5,994 bases of DNA from Bacillota bacterium. GTDB taxonomy: Bacteria > Bacillota > Clostridia > Oscillospirales > Acutalibacteraceae. The position numbers and the translations under genes are program-made. The stretch is from the NCBI GenBank assembly GCA_023401495.1, contig JAEXDU010000025.1:1-5994 (forward strand), in the 5' to 3' direction. The notes under the pieces were generated by a model. It made no database searches and was not told the origin of the DNA. It saw only the letters and a program-made list of their open reading frames with translations. Shown in pieces: positions 5,136 to 5,994 of this stretch (positions within the stretch are counted from its first letter, which is position 1; each line of letters starts with the position of its first letter).

Positions 5136-5860
5136 AAAGGGGAATGGAAAAACTGATTTCCGGAATCAGGGGGTGGCTGCTGCGGCTGCTCTGGCGCTTT
5201 TGGCCTGCAGCGGAGGTACACTACATAAACGGTCCGGAAACCTTGCCCCCGCCCCTGACGCCGGATCAGGAAGCCATTGTGATGGACAATGTGCGTCAGG
5301 GCAGAGAAAACGCGCGCGAACCCCTGATAACCCATAATCTTCGCCTGGTTGTTTACATTGCGAAGAAGTTTGAATCCAGCTCGGCCGGTGTGGAGGATCT
5401 GATTTCCATCGGGACGATCGGTTTGATTAAAGCGGTCAATACGTTTTGTCCGGAGAGGAACATCAAGCTGGCGACCTATGCGTCGCGCTGCATTGAAAAC
5501 GAGATTCTGATGTACCTGAGGAAGAGCTCACAGCTGAAAAACGAGGTATCCATTGACGATCCCTTAAATGTGGATTGGGACGGCAATGAGCTTTTGCTGT
5601 CGGATGTGCTCGGCAGCGACCAGGACACCGTCAATAAAGGAATTGAAAAGGAGGTGGAGAAGGATTTGCTGCTGGAAGCGGTGGGGCATCTTTCCTCCCG
5701 CGAGCAGCAGATCATGCAGCTTCGCTTTGGCCTGAACAATTGCCGCGAGCACACACAGAAGGAGGTTGCAGATACGCTTGGGATTTCCCAATCCTATATT
5801 TCGCGGCTGGAAAAGCGGATCATCGAACGGCTGAAAAAAGACCTGGAACGGGTCGGGTAA
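5132..5860 (+). CDS. sigE: RNA polymerase sporulation sigma factor SigE (pro-sigma-E)
   Basis: Sigma-70 family factor directing early mother-cell transcription in sporulation. It is made as an inactive membrane-associated precursor and cut by SpoIIGA. The 242 residues match the ~239 of B. subtilis SigE. The pro-sequence (about residues 1-29) is basic, amphipathic and tryptophan-rich (GWLLRLLWRFW), leading to AEVHYINGPETLPPP where processing is expected. Region 2 covers NLRLVVYIAKKFE, DLISIGTIGLIKAVNTF and IKLATYASRCIENEILMYLR (69-130). The conserved NVDWDGNELLLSDVLG (146-161) follows. Region 4 begins at LSSREQQIMQLRFGL, with the helix-turn-helix QKEVADTLGISQSYISRLEK (209-228). The start is GTG, overlapping the spoIIGA stop by 4 bp. 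The residue at the cleavage area is His30, where B. subtilis has Tyr. Nothing is missing or broken. Confidence 0.97.
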   Translation: MKRGMEKLISGIRGWLLRLLWRFWPAAEVHYINGPETLPPPLTPDQEAIVMDNVRQGRENAREPLITHNLRLVVYIAKKFESSSAGVEDLISIGTIGLIKAVNTFCPERNIKLATYASRCIENEILMYLRKSSQLKNEVSIDDPLNVDWDGNELLLSDVLGSDQDTVNKGIEKEVEKDLLLEAVGHLSSREQQIMQLRFGLNNCREHTQKEVADTLGISQSYISRLEKRIIERLKKDLERVG

Positions 5861-5899
5861 ATCAAAAAGCTCTTCGCTTTTGCGGAGAGCTTTTTGATT
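5860..5899 (+). terminator. Terminator of the spoIIG operon, abutting the sigE stop
   Basis: AATCAAAAAGCTCT (from 5860) pairs with AGAGCTTTTTGATT (to 5899), and the inner TCGC/GCGG with one T-G wobble closes a TTTT loop, giving an unbroken stem of about 18 bp. It starts at the last base of the sigE stop codon. The T-rich run lies inside the 3' arm (CTTTTTGATTG), and the A-rich 5' arm makes it potentially active in both directions. Confidence 0.85.
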
Positions 5900-5994
5900 G
5901 ATTGGATAAACGAGAATCTTCTTATAAACCCATATGAATGTTTACTACAATCTCTCAAAAATGCCTTAAATTCAAGGCTTTCCTCATATCTTCT
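5900..5994. other. AT-rich tail after sigE, no gene assigned
   Basis: There is no Shine-Dalgarno/ATG pair here. A plus-strand frame (INENLLINPYECLLQS... from about 5908) and a minus-strand frame both stay open to the window end. Over only 95 bp this is weak evidence, and the minus frame would also run through the terminator into sigE. A short palindrome GCCTT-aaattc-AAGGC lies at 5963-5978. In many spore-formers sigG follows sigE; no sigG start is visible in these bases. Confidence 0.4.

Noticed and set aside
5790..5994. Minus-strand frame entering from the right edge, as a convergent gene end
   Set aside because: It would run through the sigE terminator and about 70 bp into sigE; its last part is only the reverse of sigE and the hairpin, with no recognisable family.

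Overview
The window looks like chromosomal DNA of an endospore-forming, low-to-mid GC Clostridia member. The best guess is Oscillospiraceae/Ruminococcaceae-like, which is an inference. Supporting points are the SpoIIGA-SigE sporulation operon, AGGAGG-type ribosome binding sites, sigma-A promoters with extended -10 elements, GC-richer coding DNA (runs such as GCCGCC) and very AT-rich gaps. It is ordinary core-genome DNA. I see no transposase, phage, CRISPR or defence genes.

Layout. (1) Bases 1-686, minus strand: the first ~228 codons of an L-lactate permease (LctP/LldP) gene with a GTG start. It has a near-perfect sigma-A promoter (785-813) and two operator-like palindromes in its leader. (2) 687-1260: no convincing gene. 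(3) 1261-2982, minus strand: a two-gene phosphate unit, a PiT-type transporter followed after 45 bp by a DUF47/PhoU-like partner, read from an extended -10 promoter near 3046-3054. (4) 2983-3590: a 608-bp AT-rich divergent gap holding the pit and dps promoters and a perfect 24-bp inverted repeat that overlaps a 15-codon reading frame with a Shine-Dalgarno-like sequence. (5) 3591-4025, plus strand: a Dps-type mini-ferritin with a complete ferroxidase site, closed by a strong compound terminator. (6) 4173-5860, plus strand: the spoIIG operon, spoIIGA then sigE, overlapping by 4 bp. Its promoter has a TTGACA -35 that coincides with a Spo0A-box-like core and an unusually long 21-bp spacer. A strong terminator starts at the sigE stop. 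(7) 5900-5994: AT-rich tail without a convincing gene.

How the genes work together. PiT and its DUF47 partner should import phosphate. Dps should store iron and protect DNA under oxidative stress. The lactate permease gives lactate/H+ exchange across the membrane. SpoIIGA is the mother-cell membrane protease that cuts the N-terminal pro-sequence from pro-sigma-E, so the last two genes form a substrate/protease pair for early mother-cell gene expression in sporulation. The parts most worth a second look are regulatory: the spoIIG promoter, the hairpin/mini-ORF and the lactate-permease operators. No previously undescribed system is clearly supported.
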